Below are positions 52,765 through 63,110 of a stretch of 64,000 nt of DNA, one piece after another. The DNA comes from Paracoccaceae bacterium. GTDB lineage: Bacteria > Pseudomonadota > Alphaproteobacteria > Rhodobacterales > Rhodobacteraceae. Where the stretch lies: contig JACKKJ010000001.1 in NCBI GenBank assembly GCA_024236495.1, positions 868,001 through 932,000 on the forward strand, written 5' to 3'. Position 1 is the first letter of the stretch; each line of letters opens with the position of its first letter. The position numbers and the translations under genes were made by a program. The notes under the pieces are model-generated. The model ran no database searches and was not told the origin of the DNA. It saw only the letters and a list, made by a program, of their open reading frames with translations.

Positions 52765-53781
52765 TCAGAACTGGTCCTCGAACCGCTTGGCGAGATCCTC
52801 GATGTTCTCCGGCGGCCAATCCTCGACTTCCATGCCAAGGTGCAGGCCCATGCCCGAAAGCACTTCCTTGATCTCGTTCAGCGACTTGCGGCCGAAGTTC
52901 GGGGTGCGCAGCATCTCCGCCTCGGTCTTCTGGATCAGGTCGCCGATATAGACGATGTTGTCGTTCTTCAGGCAGTTGGCCGAACGGACGCTGAGTTCCA
53001 GCTCGTCCACCTTCTTCAGAAGCAGCGGGTTGAATTCCAGCCCGTCGTCAACCTCGCCCTTCGAGGCGGATTCGGGTTCCTCGAAGTTGACGAAGATACC
53101 CAGTTGGTCCTGAAGGATGCGCGCCGCATAGGCGACCGCGTCTTCCGGCGTCAGCGAACCGTCGGTTTCGATCTTCATCGTCAGCTTGTCATAGTCCAGA
53201 ACCTGACCCTCGCGGGTGGGTTGGACTTCGTAGCTGACCTTCTTGACCGGGGAATAGATCGCGTCGATCGGAATCAGGCCGATGGGAGCGTCTTCAGGGC
53301 GGTTCTTGTCCGCCGCCACATAGCCCTTGCCGGTGTCGACCGTCAATTCCATGAAAAGGTCGGCGCCCTCGTCGAGGTGGCAAACGACGTGGTCCTTGTT
53401 CAGAACCTCGATGCCGTTCGATTCCGAGATGTCGCCAGCCGTCACGACGCCTGGCCCCTTGGCCGAGATCGACAGCCGCTTCGGCCCCTCGACTTCCATC
53501 TTCAGGCTCACGCCCTTGAGGTTCAGGACGATGTCGGTCACGTCCTCGCGCACGCCCGAGACGGACGAGAATTCGTGCAGGACGTTGTCGATCTGGACAG
53601 AGGTGATCGCGGCGCCCTGAAGCGACGACAGGAGAACGCGGCGCAGGGCGTTGCCCAGCGTCAGCCCGAACCCACGCTCAAGCGGTTCGGCGACAACGGT
53701 CGCCTGGCGCTGCGGGTCGTTGCCCGGCCGCACATCCAGCTGTGCCGGCTTGATCAACTCGTCCCAGTTCTTATGGATCAT
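52765..53781 (-). CDS. rpoA: DNA-directed RNA polymerase subunit alpha
   Basis: The 338-residue subunit has the dimerising N-terminal domain (FGLTLGNALRRVLLSSL) and the C-terminal helix-hairpin domain (RSANCLKNDNIVYIGDLIQ) that contacts UP elements and regulators. ATG 53781 was chosen because GGAGG stands 8 nt upstream and homologues begin MIHKNW; ATG 53796 would add five residues. Confidence 0.98.
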   Translation of the reverse strand: MIHKNWDELIKPAQLDVRPGNDPQRQATVVAEPLERGFGLTLGNALRRVLLSSLQGAAITSVQIDNVLHEFSSVSGVREDVTDIVLNLKGVSLKMEVEGPKRLSISAKGPGVVTAGDISESNGIEVLNKDHVVCHLDEGADLFMELTVDTGKGYVAADKNRPEDAPIGLIPIDAIYSPVKKVSYEVQPTREGQVLDYDKLTMKIETDGSLTPEDAVAYAARILQDQLGIFVNFEEPESASKGEVDDGLEFNPLLLKKVDELELSVRSANCLKNDNIVYIGDLIQKTEAEMLRTPNFGRKSLNEIKEVLSGMGLHLGMEVEDWPPENIEDLAKRFEDQF

Positions 53782-53900
53782 GAGTTCTGCCTCCATACCT
53801 GTTCCCGGCCCATGTCCGTATGCCGGGAACGCCCGAGGATAAACGCGAAAGAGGACCGGGGCCGGACGTTCTGCCCGGCCCCGGCCTCCACAAAGTTTCG

Positions 53901-54290
53901 TCAGACGCGCCGGCGCTTCGGCGGGCGGCAGCCGTTGTGCGCGATCGGCGTCACGTCGCGGATCGACGTGATGTTGAAGCCGACAGCAGCCAACGCGCGC
54001 AGCGCCGATTCACGACCAGAACCGGGGCCTTGCACTTCGACTTCAAGCGTCTTCACGCCGTGTTCCTGCGCCTTGCGACCAGCGTCTTCGGCGGCCATCT
54101 GGGCGGCGTAGGGCGTCGACTTGCGCGAACCCTTGAAGCCCATGGTGCCGGCCGACGACCACGCGATCGCGTTGCCCTGGACGTCCGAGATCAGAATCTT
54201 GGTGTTGTTGAACGAGGAGTTCACATGCGCAACGCCAGCGGCGATGTTCTTGCGCTCCTTGCGCTTCATGCGGGTCTTGTCACGAGCCAT
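53901..54290 (-). CDS. rpsK: 30S ribosomal protein S11
   Basis: The 129-residue protein contains NSSFNNTKILISD, SSAGTMGFKGSRKSTPYAAQ and the C-terminal NGCRPPKRRRV of S11. It lies on the platform of the small subunit. It is 15 bp after rpsM in the alpha operon. Confidence 0.98.
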   Translation of the reverse strand: MARDKTRMKRKERKNIAAGVAHVNSSFNNTKILISDVQGNAIAWSSAGTMGFKGSRKSTPYAAQMAAEDAGRKAQEHGVKTLEVEVQGPGSGRESALRALAAVGFNITSIRDVTPIAHNGCRPPKRRRV

Positions 54291-54305
54291 ATCTGAACCC
54301 TCCCC

Positions 54306-54674
54306 TTACTTCTTCTTGCCGGCGATCGGCTTCGCCGGGCCCTTGCGGGTACGGGCGTTGGTGTGGGTGCGCTGGCCGCGAACCGGCAGGTTCTTGCGGT
54401 GACGCAGGCCGCGGTAGCAGCCAAGGTCCATCAGACGCTTGATGTTCATCTGGACTTCACGGCGAAGGTCGCCTTCGACCGTGTAGTTCGCGTCGATGTG
54501 TTCGCGGATGGCGAGCACTTCGGCGTCGGAAAGATCGTTCACACGGCGGGTCTGGTCAATCTTGACGGCGTCGCAGATCTTGCGCGCGACGTCCGGGCCG
54601 ATGCCGTGGATATACTGAAGAGCGATGGGGACGCGTTTCCCCGTCGGGATGTTTACGCCAGCAATACGTGCCAC
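54306..54674 (-). CDS. rpsM: 30S ribosomal protein S13
   Basis: The 122-residue protein begins MARIAGVNIPTGKRVPIAL and has YIHGIGPDVARKIC and RGQRTHTNARTRKGPAK, as S13 does. It bridges the subunits. Between it and adk is a 184-bp spacer. rpmJ is not seen between secY and rpsM. Confidence 0.98.
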   Translation of the reverse strand: MARIAGVNIPTGKRVPIALQYIHGIGPDVARKICDAVKIDQTRRVNDLSDAEVLAIREHIDANYTVEGDLRREVQMNIKRLMDLGCYRGLRHRKNLPVRGQRTHTNARTRKGPAKPIAGKKK

Positions 54675-54858
54675 GCGTTCTGTCCTTTCGTTGCGGTTCC
54701 GTTGCGCCAGAACCTTTTTTCACAACTTGGCCCGCACACGCGGCGCGGACCGGCTTCCCGTATCGATTCGGCCGAAAGAAATTTCAGCAAATCAAGACGA
54801 TTCTCCTGAGAGACGCCGTGACCTAGAGGGTTTCCCCCGGCGCGTCAAGAGAAGATGG

Positions 54859-55506
54859 TCACCCCAGCAGGTGCGCGATGTCCTTCGCCACGTCTTCGAT
54901 CTCTGCCAGACCATCGACGGTGCGAAGGTTGCCCTTGGCGTAGTAATAGCCGATCAGCGGAGAGGTCTTCTTGTAGTATTCCATCAACCGCTGCCTGAGG
55001 CTTTCCTCGTTGTCGTCGGCGCGGCGCTTGAATTCAGCCTTTTCGCCGCAGCTGGTGCAGACCCCATCCGAAGGAATGGGCTTGGTCAGGTCGTTGTAGA
55101 CCTCGCCGCAATTGCCGCATGTCGACCGGGCGGTGATGCGAGAGACCAGAGCCGCATCGTCCACCTGCATCTCGATCACCGCATCCAGCTTCAGGCCGTG
55201 ACGGTCCAGAAGCGCGCCAAGCGCGTCGGCCTGGGCAAGCGTGCGGGGGAAGCCGTCGAATATGAAACCGCCAGCATGGGCGCCGTTCAGCTTTTCCTCG
55301 ATCAGGCCAATCACGATCTCGTCGGTCACAAGCTCGCCCCGGTCCATGACGGCGGCGACGCGCCGGCCCATCTCGGTCCCGCTGGTGCGCGCCTCGCGCA
55401 GCATGTCACCGGTCGAAAGCTGGACCATGCCCCTTTCCTCGACCAGACGGCGCGCCTGCGTTCCCTTGCCCGCGCCCGGCGGTCCAAGCAGGATGATGTT
55501 GGTCAT
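54859..55506 (-). CDS. adk: Adenylate kinase
   Basis: The 215-residue enzyme has GPPGAGKGTQA (P-loop), DGFPRTLAQAD, and a LID of about 30 residues with a CGNC...CTSC zinc-binding cysteine set. It equilibrates AMP, ADP and ATP. It sits right after secY, the common order. Confidence 0.97.
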   Translation of the reverse strand: MTNIILLGPPGAGKGTQARRLVEERGMVQLSTGDMLREARTSGTEMGRRVAAVMDRGELVTDEIVIGLIEEKLNGAHAGGFIFDGFPRTLAQADALGALLDRHGLKLDAVIEMQVDDAALVSRITARSTCGNCGEVYNDLTKPIPSDGVCTSCGEKAEFKRRADDNEESLRQRLMEYYKKTSPLIGYYYAKGNLRTVDGLAEIEDVAKDIAHLLG

Positions 55507-55515
55507 TTGCCCCCC

Positions 55516-56877
<1,362 letters not shown>

Positions 56878-56978
56878 TCGCAGTCTCTTTCATGCAGAGC
56901 GCCGCCAACCGTTTTCCGGTCGGCGGCGCTTGGAAAACTGAAGCCTATGTAAGCGGCACGCGGGCCGCCGACAACCGC

Positions 56979-57452
56979 TTATTCAGCCGCTGCAGCGGTC
57001 GCGACCGAAAGCGAACCGCCGGCCTTGGCCACCGCGTCGACCGCAGCCTTGGAAGCGCCGGTCACGGCAAGCTTGAGCTTGGCCGAAAAATCGCCCTTCG
57101 CCAGAACCCGCACGCCGTCAAGCTTGCGGCGCACCACACCGGCCGCAACCAGCGCGTCTTCGGTGATTTCCGACTTGGCGTCGAGCTTGCCGGCATCGAC
57201 GAACTTCTGGATCACACCCAGGTTCACGACGGCGAATTTCTTGGCGTTCGGCTTTGTGAAGCCGCGCTTCGGCAAGCGCCGGTACAGCGGCATCTGGCCG
57301 CCTTCGTAACCGTTCAGCGCAACGCCCGAGCGGGATTTCTGACCCTTGATACCACGGCCAGCGGTCTTGCCCTTGCCCGAACCGGGACCACGCGCGACGC
57401 GCTTGGATTTCTTGGCCGCGCCGGGATTGTCGCGGAGTTCATGCAGTTTCAT
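56979..57452 (-). CDS. rplO: 50S ribosomal protein L15
   Basis: The 157-residue protein starts at ATG 57452, with GGAG 7 nt upstream. MKLHELRDNPGAAKK and the GRGPGSGKGKTAGRGIKGQKSRSG-type Gly/Lys stretch are L15. The in-frame upstream part to 57590 is not homologous. A terminator just upstream (57556-57582) means rplO-secY-adk and beyond need a promoter in 57453-57560; TTGCCT and TATACG spaced 17 bp apart (minus) overlap that hairpin. Confidence 0.97.
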   Translation of the reverse strand: MKLHELRDNPGAAKKSKRVARGPGSGKGKTAGRGIKGQKSRSGVALNGYEGGQMPLYRRLPKRGFTKPNAKKFAVVNLGVIQKFVDAGKLDAKSEITEDALVAAGVVRRKLDGVRVLAKGDFSAKLKLAVTGASKAAVDAVAKAGGSLSVATAAAAE

Positions 57453-57555
57453 GTCGCTTCTCCTTGGCCGGAACACCTTCCCGAAGCGATGCGGAAGGGA
57501 CACGGCATTTCTTGGTTTGTGAATCGGGCCGAACGGCCACCCGGCGCGTATAATG

Positions 57556-57582
57556 AAAAGCACCGCCCCAGGCAAGGGGCGG
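57556..57582 (-). terminator. Terminator of the GFA-family gene
   Basis: On the minus strand CCGCCCC-TTGCCT-GGGGCGG (57563-57582) is followed by a T-run (TTTT, 57556-57559). It separates the inserted genes from rplO. Confidence 0.8.
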
Positions 57583-57605
57583 CGCCTCATGGCATGGAAG
57601 CACCG

Positions 57606-58046
57606 TCAGGACGGTGTCGGCCAGACGAACTCAGGCCGGAGCCCCGCAAAGACCGGCCGGCCATCGCTGGGCTTCGGGTAGCCTTTCGTCTCGTCCCAGA
57701 AGGCGTGGTAGGTCGCCTTGGGAAACCTTGCATCGTCATAACCCATGACATTGGGCACTGCGACTCGGATGCGCTTTTGCTTGTCGTCCAGCATCAGGAC
57801 GGCGTTGCACTTCTCGCAAAGGCAGATCTCAAGTGGGCCATTCGGGTTGTCGGCGTTGAACGGCACCCTTTTCATCGCGCCTTCGTTGTCGGTCTTGACG
57901 TCGCCGTGGTTGAAGAAGGCAACATGAGTCGTGTGCTGACCGGTAACCTTCTTGCAGACATTGCAGTGGCATTCATGATTGTCGATGGGTTGAGCGGAGA
58001 CTCGCACAGGGTGGTGCTCGCAGCCGCCAGTATACGTATCAGCCAT
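57606..58046 (-). CDS. GFA/CENP-V-family zinc protein
   Basis: The 146-residue protein has two cysteine sets, a CHCNVC block near 27-32 and CLCEKC near 75-80, the zinc-binding pattern of glutathione-dependent formaldehyde-activating (GFA) family proteins. The substrate is not known; many members are not Gfa enzymes. It lies between rplO and the sulfotransferase, inside what is normally an unbroken spc operon. GGAGGAG precedes the ATG. Confidence 0.88.
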   Translation of the reverse strand: MADTYTGGCEHHPVRVSAQPIDNHECHCNVCKKVTGQHTTHVAFFNHGDVKTDNEGAMKRVPFNADNPNGPLEICLCEKCNAVLMLDDKQKRIRVAVPNVMGYDDARFPKATYHAFWDETKGYPKPSDGRPVFAGLRPEFVWPTPS

Positions 58047-58236
58047 TTATGCTCCTCCGTGCGCCGCCGCGTCTCGATTGGCGCTTATGGCGCGACGACA
58101 GGCTAGCACGAATCTGCGTATCAGTTGCACGGTGTCTGCGCGTGTCGAAAGACCGGAGGCAGTAGGGACGCCATCAGCGGGTTGAACCTGCCAGGTCTGT
58201 CGGAGGCGTCCCCTGAGCGTTCTGCGCCGATCCCCG

Positions 58237-58983
58237 TTACGCCCGGCAATGGACCAAGGTCAGGTGCCCCTTGCTCCAGCTTCGAATTGCGTCGACATCC
58301 TTCAACACCTCTTCGGCGAGAGAGAGGTATTCCGCAAGTTGCGCCTGATCGCGGATTTCCTCGCTGGCGCGCTTGTTTGCGTCGGGGGCCCAGACGCGCC
58401 GTGCCCGCTCTGGCAAGATGCGATTCTTGACCAGGAACGCCCGCAGTGTCTGTGCCCAATCGCGATCTTCTGTCACCCGCAATTCGATGAAACGATCATT
58501 CCCACGAAAATGCGCGCGAACTGATGCCTCGTATGTGCGGCGCTGCGCCAGCCAGGCGGCAAGCGCCATTTCAGGATAGGCAAAGAATTCGTGCCCCATC
58601 GTTCCCAGTCGGTCCAGCACCGTGCACCCGGGTTGACCGCTCGGGACACCGAAGCGCATCACATGCTTGATCCGCGAGCGAAGCCAGGATCGTTCATCTC
58701 GCGTGTTCAGTACGAAGACCGCGTTTGGAAACCACTCTTCCAGACGATGGAAGGCGGCCTGCTCTCCGTCGGTGTAGCATGTCGTCTTCTCGAAGAAGGA
58801 CCGCCCCGTCAGGCGATGGGATTCCACGGGCCAGGCGATGTTGTGCATGCTTGTCAGGCCCTCATGCTCGAAGAAGGCATGCAGCGAGGTCGTCCCGGTC
58901 TTGTTGAAGCCGATACAGAAGACCTTGGCGTCTCCCGCCTTCATGCGCGTCAGCCAAGCTGCAAGATGGTGCACCCTCGACAT
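58237..58983 (-). CDS. Sulfotransferase-family protein
   Basis: The 248-residue protein has FCIGFNKTGTTSLHAFF near 22-38, the 5'-phosphosulfate loop of PAPS-dependent sulfotransferases, and NTRDERSWLRSR near 93, the 3'-phosphate-binding Arg/Ser region. The acceptor is unknown and could be a polysaccharide or lipid. ATG 58983 has GGAG 7 nt upstream. A 253-bp gap, including the rpmD terminator, lies upstream. Confidence 0.85.
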   Translation of the reverse strand: MSRVHHLAAWLTRMKAGDAKVFCIGFNKTGTTSLHAFFEHEGLTSMHNIAWPVESHRLTGRSFFEKTTCYTDGEQAAFHRLEEWFPNAVFVLNTRDERSWLRSRIKHVMRFGVPSGQPGCTVLDRLGTMGHEFFAYPEMALAAWLAQRRTYEASVRAHFRGNDRFIELRVTEDRDWAQTLRAFLVKNRILPERARRVWAPDANKRASEEIRDQAQLAEYLSLAEEVLKDVDAIRSWSKGHLTLVHCRA

Positions 58984-59190
58984 TTGAACTCTCCTTCGTC
59001 TCGCCAGACCAACTCATTACCGACACCCCGGCGCGCATTCGCTTGCCGTCACAAAGGGCGTGTTCGGTCGCGTGCTACCAAAGGCCCTGACGGGCGGAGG
59101 CTAGGCCTTGTCTAAGGATTCGGCAAACGCCGGGCTTCTGGGCAGTCACAGTGGCCACCAAAAGGAGAGCACTGTTGCAGAACCGGAAAT

Positions 59191-59219
59191 AAAAAACGCC
59201 CCGGGACCAGCCCGGGGCG
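59191..59219 (-). terminator. Strong Rho-independent terminator after rpmD
   Basis: CGCCCCGGG-CTGGT-CCCGGGGCG (minus, 59197-59219) is a perfect 9-bp stem followed by six Ts (59191-59196). It stops the spc operon before the inserted genes. Confidence 0.9.
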
Positions 59220-59246
59220 CGCTTGATGCTCTGACGAAGGCGGCGG

Positions 59247-59438
59247 TTAGCCGCGCTCTTCGACGATCTTTACCAGATGCGGGATCTTGTTGACCATGCC
59301 GCGAACTGCGGGCGTGTCCTCAAGCTCGCGCGTCTTGTGCATCTTGTTGAGGCCGAGCCCGATCAGCGTCTGGCGCTGAACGTCCGGGCGGCGGGCGGGC
59401 GAAGCGATCTGCTTCACGACGATGGTTTTCTTGGCCAT
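59247..59438 (-). CDS. rpmD: 50S ribosomal protein L30
   Basis: The 63-residue protein has KTIVVKQIASPARR, LIGLGLNKMHKTRELEDTPAV and RGMVNKIPHLV, the L30 signatures. It follows rpsE by 12 bp and is the last gene before the terminator at 59191-59219. Confidence 0.98.
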   Translation of the reverse strand: MAKKTIVVKQIASPARRPDVQRQTLIGLGLNKMHKTRELEDTPAVRGMVNKIPHLVKIVEERG

Positions 59439-59450
59439 GTCAGAGGCTCC

Positions 59451-60017
59451 TTACGCTTCAGCCGCTTCCGGCTCGGACTTCTTCAGGACGTCGCCCACCT
59501 TCTTGCCGCGGCGCTGCGCGACCATGCGGGGGCTGGCTTCCTTTTTCAGACCGTCCATCGTGGCGCGGATCATGTTGTAGGGGTTCTGCGAACCCAGCGA
59601 CTTCGCAACGACGTCCTGGACGCCGAGCATCTCGAAGACGGCGCGCATCGGGCCGCCCGCGATGATCCCGGTCCCCGGGACGGCGGTCCGCATCACGACC
59701 TTGCCGGCGCCATGACGGCCCTCGATGTCGTGGTGCAGGGTGCGACCGTCGCGCAGCGGAACGCGAACCATCGAACGCTTGGCCTGTTCGGTCGCCTTGC
59801 GGATGGCTTCCGGCACTTCCTTGGCCTTGCCCTTGCCGAAGCCGACGCGGCCGCGCTGGTCACCGACCACCACGAGCGCCGCGAAGCCGAAGCGCTTGCC
59901 GCCCTTCACCGTTTTCGAGACGCGATTGATCGCGACAAGACGATCGGCGAATTCCGGGGTTTCCTCGCGTTCGCGACGGTCTTCGCGACGCTCCCGGCGG
60001 TTTTCTCTCTCTGCCAT
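59451..60017 (-). CDS. rpsE: 30S ribosomal protein S5
   Basis: The 188-residue protein has a basic, Arg/Glu-rich N-terminus, then FADRLVAINRVSKTVKGGKRFGF and the VRVPLRDGRTLHHDIEGRHG and PGTGIIAGGPMRAV blocks of S5. It sits 124 bp after rplR. Confidence 0.98.
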   Translation of the reverse strand: MAERENRRERREDRREREETPEFADRLVAINRVSKTVKGGKRFGFAALVVVGDQRGRVGFGKGKAKEVPEAIRKATEQAKRSMVRVPLRDGRTLHHDIEGRHGAGKVVMRTAVPGTGIIAGGPMRAVFEMLGVQDVVAKSLGSQNPYNMIRATMDGLKKEASPRMVAQRRGKKVGDVLKKSEPEAAEA

Positions 60018-60141
60018 AAGGCATTCCTTGCATGGTGGCGCGGTGGCGCGCCGTTTGGGCCAATCCTGGTGTTTCCGGCGCCGCCGGAACCCGGATCATC
60101 GGGTTGGCCCGCCCCGTTCGGGGGCGCGCCAACCGCATGGA

Positions 60142-60501
60142 TCAGAACTTCAGACCGCCTTCGCGTGCCGCGTCGGCCAGCGCCTTGATCTTCCCGTGGA
60201 AGAGAAAGCCGCCACGGTCGAAGTAGCACACTTCGACACCGGCCTTCTTCGCACGCTCGGCGATCGCCGCACCGATCTTCTTCGCCGCTTCGACGTTGTT
60301 CTTGCCGACGACACCCAGATCCTTCTCGAGGCTGGAGGCCGAGGCGAGCGTCACACCGTTGACGTCGTCGATCAGCTGGACGCTGATGTTCTTGTTCGAA
60401 CGATGAACCGAAAGGCGCGCACGCCCGTCGGCCATCGACCGCAGTTTGTTCCGAACGCGCAGGCGGCGCTTGAGGAACAGTTCCCGTTTGCTGTTTGCCA
60501 T
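60142..60501 (-). CDS. rplR: 50S ribosomal protein L18
   Basis: The 119-residue protein starts at ATG 60501 (MANSKRELFLKRRLRVR), with RLSVHRSNKNISVQLID and VCYFDRGGFLFHGKIKALADAAR, which bind 5S rRNA. The preceding in-frame residues are antisense to rplF and were dropped. Confidence 0.98.
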   Translation of the reverse strand: MANSKRELFLKRRLRVRNKLRSMADGRARLSVHRSNKNISVQLIDDVNGVTLASASSLEKDLGVVGKNNVEAAKKIGAAIAERAKKAGVEVCYFDRGGFLFHGKIKALADAAREGGLKF

Positions 60502-60512
60502 GACTCGCGTCC

Positions 60513-61046
60513 TTACTTCTTCTTGCCTTCCTTGCGGAAGATGAACTCGCCCTTGTAGCGGATGCCCTTGCCCTTGTAGGGCTCCGGGCCGCGCCATTCG
60601 CGGATGTTCGCCGCGACCTGGCCCACCTGCTGGGCGTCGATGCCTTCAACCACGATTTCGGTCTGCTTCGGGGTCGTGACGGTCACGCCCTGCGGCACTT
60701 CGAAATTCACTTCGTGGCTGTAGCCAAGCGAAAGCTTCAGCACGTTGCCCTGCATCGCAGCGCGGTAGCCGACGCCCTGGATCTCGAGTTCCTTCTTGAA
60801 GCCGGTGGTAACACCGGTCATCAGGTTCTCGATCATCGAGCGGGACATGCCCCACTGTTGACGCGCACGCTTGGAGGTGCCGCGCGGCTGGACCGAAACG
60901 GCGCCGTCGGCGAGCGTGATGGTGACATCGTCCGTCGCGGTGAACGACAGCATGCCCTTGGGCCCCTTCACCTCGACCTTCTGGCCCGAGATGTTGGTGG
61001 TGACGCCGGCCGGGACTGCGACGGGTTTCTTGCCAATACGAGACAT
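60513..61046 (-). CDS. rplF: 50S ribosomal protein L6
   Basis: The 177-residue protein begins MSRIGKKPVAVPAGVT and ends with a WRGPEPYKGKGIRYKGE block; the LGYSHEVNFEVPQGV motif is also present. It starts at ATG 61046. Confidence 0.98.
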   Translation of the reverse strand: MSRIGKKPVAVPAGVTTNISGQKVEVKGPKGMLSFTATDDVTITLADGAVSVQPRGTSKRARQQWGMSRSMIENLMTGVTTGFKKELEIQGVGYRAAMQGNVLKLSLGYSHEVNFEVPQGVTVTTPKQTEIVVEGIDAQQVGQVAANIREWRGPEPYKGKGIRYKGEFIFRKEGKKK

Positions 61047-61056
61047 CGAACCCTCC

Positions 61057-61455
61057 TTAGAACACGGTGCAGAGCACTTCGCCGCCAACGTTGGCAGTGC
61101 GTGCGGCTGCGTCCGACATCACGCCCTTCGGCGTGGAGACGATGGAAACGCCCAGGCCGTTGCGGACGGAGGGGATCTCCTTCACGCTGGCGTAGACGCG
61201 GCGGCCCGGCTTGGACACGCGCTTCAGCTCCCGGATGACCGGGGTGCCGTCGAAGTACTTCAGGCTGATTTCCAGCTCGGGCTGGCCGCCGGCGGCGGTG
61301 ACAGCTTCGTAGCCACGGATGTAGCCTTCGTCCTTCAGCACGTCCAGAACCCAAGCGCGCAGCTTGGATGCCGGGGTACGAACGGTGGATTTGCCGCGCA
61401 TCTGGGCGTTCCGGATGCGGGTCAGCATATCGCCGAGAGGATCGTTCATCGACAT
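61057..61455 (-). CDS. rpsH: 30S ribosomal protein S8
   Basis: The 132-residue protein has DPLGDMLTRIRNAQMRGKSTV and the C-terminal GVMSDAAARTANVGGEVLC block. ATG 61455 (MSMNDPLG) is used; ATG 61449 is possible. Confidence 0.98.
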   Translation of the reverse strand: MSMNDPLGDMLTRIRNAQMRGKSTVRTPASKLRAWVLDVLKDEGYIRGYEAVTAAGGQPELEISLKYFDGTPVIRELKRVSKPGRRVYASVKEIPSVRNGLGVSIVSTPKGVMSDAAARTANVGGEVLCTVF

Positions 61456-61468
61456 GATCCTGACCTCC

Positions 61469-61774
61469 TTACCAGCTCGACTTCACCATGCCGGGGATCT
61501 GGCCCATCGAGGCCAGGTCGCGCAGCATGATGCGGGAGAGCTTGAGCTTGCGATAATAAGCGTGCGGACGGCCCGTGAGCTGGCAGCGGTTGTGCAGCCG
61601 GGTCGCCGACGAGTTGCGGGGCATCTCGGCCAGTTTGAGCGTCGCCTTGAAACGCTCTTCCATCGGCCGGGACTGGTCTTCGATCACCGCTTTCAGTGCG
61701 GCGCGCTTGGAAGCGTACTGCTTCACCATCTTCGCGCGCTTCACTTCGCGGTTCACCATGGATTTCTTTGCCAT
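61469..61774 (-). CDS. rpsN: 30S ribosomal protein S14
   Basis: The 101-residue protein is the zinc-free form: MAKKSMVNREVKRAKMVKQ at the start and a NRCQLTGRPHAYYRKLKLSR block without a CxxC pair. It follows rplE by 17 bp. Confidence 0.98.
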   Translation of the reverse strand: MAKKSMVNREVKRAKMVKQYASKRAALKAVIEDQSRPMEERFKATLKLAEMPRNSSATRLHNRCQLTGRPHAYYRKLKLSRIMLRDLASMGQIPGMVKSSW

Positions 61775-61791
61775 TCGTCGTTCCTCCGCGA

Positions 61792-62352
61792 TCAGCTGTT
61801 GAAGGGCATGTTGAAGTGCTTCAACAGTGCCTTCGCTTCCGCGTCGGTACGCGCGGTGGTGCAGATGATGATGTCCATGCCGAGAACTTCGTCGACCTTG
61901 TCGAAGTCGATCTCGGGGAACACGATGTGTTCCTTCAGGCCCATCGCGTAGTTGCCACGACCATCGAACGAGCTGCCTTTCACGCCGCGGAAGTCGCGGA
62001 CGCGCGGCAGCGCGACGTTGATCAGGCGATCGAGGAATTCGTACATCCGGTCGCCGCGCAGCGTGACCTTGGCGCCAAGCGGCATTTCCTCACGGACGCG
62101 GAAACCGGCGATCGATTTCTTGGCCTTGGTCACCACAGCCTTCTGACCGGCGATGAGCGACAGCTCCTCGGCGGCGTTCTTGACCTTCTTGGTGTCCTTG
62201 ACCGCCTCGCCGACGCCCATGTTCAGCACGATCTTGTCGAGCTTCGGGATCTGCATCTCGTTCTTGTAGGAGAATTCCTCCTTCAGAGCGGCGCGGATGG
62301 TTCCCTTGTAGTGCGTCTTGAGACGCGGGGTGTAGGTTTGCGCGTCCAGCAT
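61792..62352 (-). CDS. rplE: 50S ribosomal protein L5
   Basis: The 186-residue protein has IPKLDKIVLNMGVGEAVKD and a GLKEHIVFPEIDFDKVDEV block. It binds 5S rRNA. Its ATG overlaps the rplX stop by one base (TGATG). Confidence 0.98.
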   Translation of the reverse strand: MLDAQTYTPRLKTHYKGTIRAALKEEFSYKNEMQIPKLDKIVLNMGVGEAVKDTKKVKNAAEELSLIAGQKAVVTKAKKSIAGFRVREEMPLGAKVTLRGDRMYEFLDRLINVALPRVRDFRGVKGSSFDGRGNYAMGLKEHIVFPEIDFDKVDEVLGMDIIICTTARTDAEAKALLKHFNMPFNS

Positions 62353-62657
62353 CAGATCGCCTCCCCGGTGGTCTTGGCGAAGCGGACCTTCTTGCCCTCT
62401 TCCTCGCGGAAGCCGACGCGGGTGGCCTTGCCGTTCTTGTCCATGAGCGCGAGGTTCGACAGGTCGATCGGCATAGCCTTCGGCTGGCGGCCGCCCTGGC
62501 TCGTCTGGGTCTGGCGCTGGTGGCGGATGGCGACGTTCACGCCCTCGACCACGGCCTTGTTGGCCTTGGGATCGACGGACTGGATTTCGCCCTTCTTGCC
62601 CTTGTCCTTGCCGGCAAGGACGACGACCGTGTCGCCTTTACGGAGTTTCGCAGCCAT
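62352..62657 (-). CDS. rplX: 50S ribosomal protein L24
   Basis: The 101-residue protein has a KOW motif region (LRKGDTVVVLAGKDKGKKG) and KVRFAKTTGE at the end. ATG 62657 overlaps the rplN stop by one base; a GTG at 62660 is in frame but less likely. Confidence 0.97.
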   Translation of the reverse strand: MAAKLRKGDTVVVLAGKDKGKKGEIQSVDPKANKAVVEGVNVAIRHQRQTQTSQGGRQPKAMPIDLSNLALMDKNGKATRVGFREEEGKKVRFAKTTGEAI

Positions 62658-63025
62658 CACAGCACCTCCGGCGCGAGCGAGATGATCTTCATGAAGTTCT
62701 TCGCGCGCAGTTCGCGAACGACCGGCCCGAAGATACGGGTGCCGACCGGTTCGCCCTGGTTGTTCAGGATGACGGCGGCGTTGCGGTCGAAGCGGATGGA
62801 CGTGCCATCTTCGCGACGAACTTCCTTGGCGGTGCGCACGACGACGGCCTTGCGGACGTCACCTTTCTTCACGCGGCCGCGCGGGATGGCTTCCTTGACG
62901 GAAACGACAATGATGTCGCCCACCGACGCATAGCGACGGTGCGAACCACCCAGGACCTTGATGCACTGAACCCGGCGTGCGCCGGAGTTGTCAGCAACAT
63001 CCAGATTGGTCTGCATCTGGATCAT
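62657..63025 (-). CDS. rplN: 50S ribosomal protein L14
   Basis: The 122-residue protein begins MIQMQTNLDVADNSGARRVQ and contains a VRREDGTSIRFDRNAAVILN block, an L14 match. An 85-bp spacer separates it from rpsQ. Confidence 0.98.
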   Translation of the reverse strand: MIQMQTNLDVADNSGARRVQCIKVLGGSHRRYASVGDIIVVSVKEAIPRGRVKKGDVRKAVVVRTAKEVRREDGTSIRFDRNAAVILNNQGEPVGTRIFGPVVRELRAKNFMKIISLAPEVL

Positions 63026-63110
63026 TTGGTTTCTCCCGACCTGTGGGGTTTGTTCCCGTTATCTTGGGGGCCCCAGGGTTTCGTTCAGAAGGGGATCGTG
63101 GGGATAAGCC

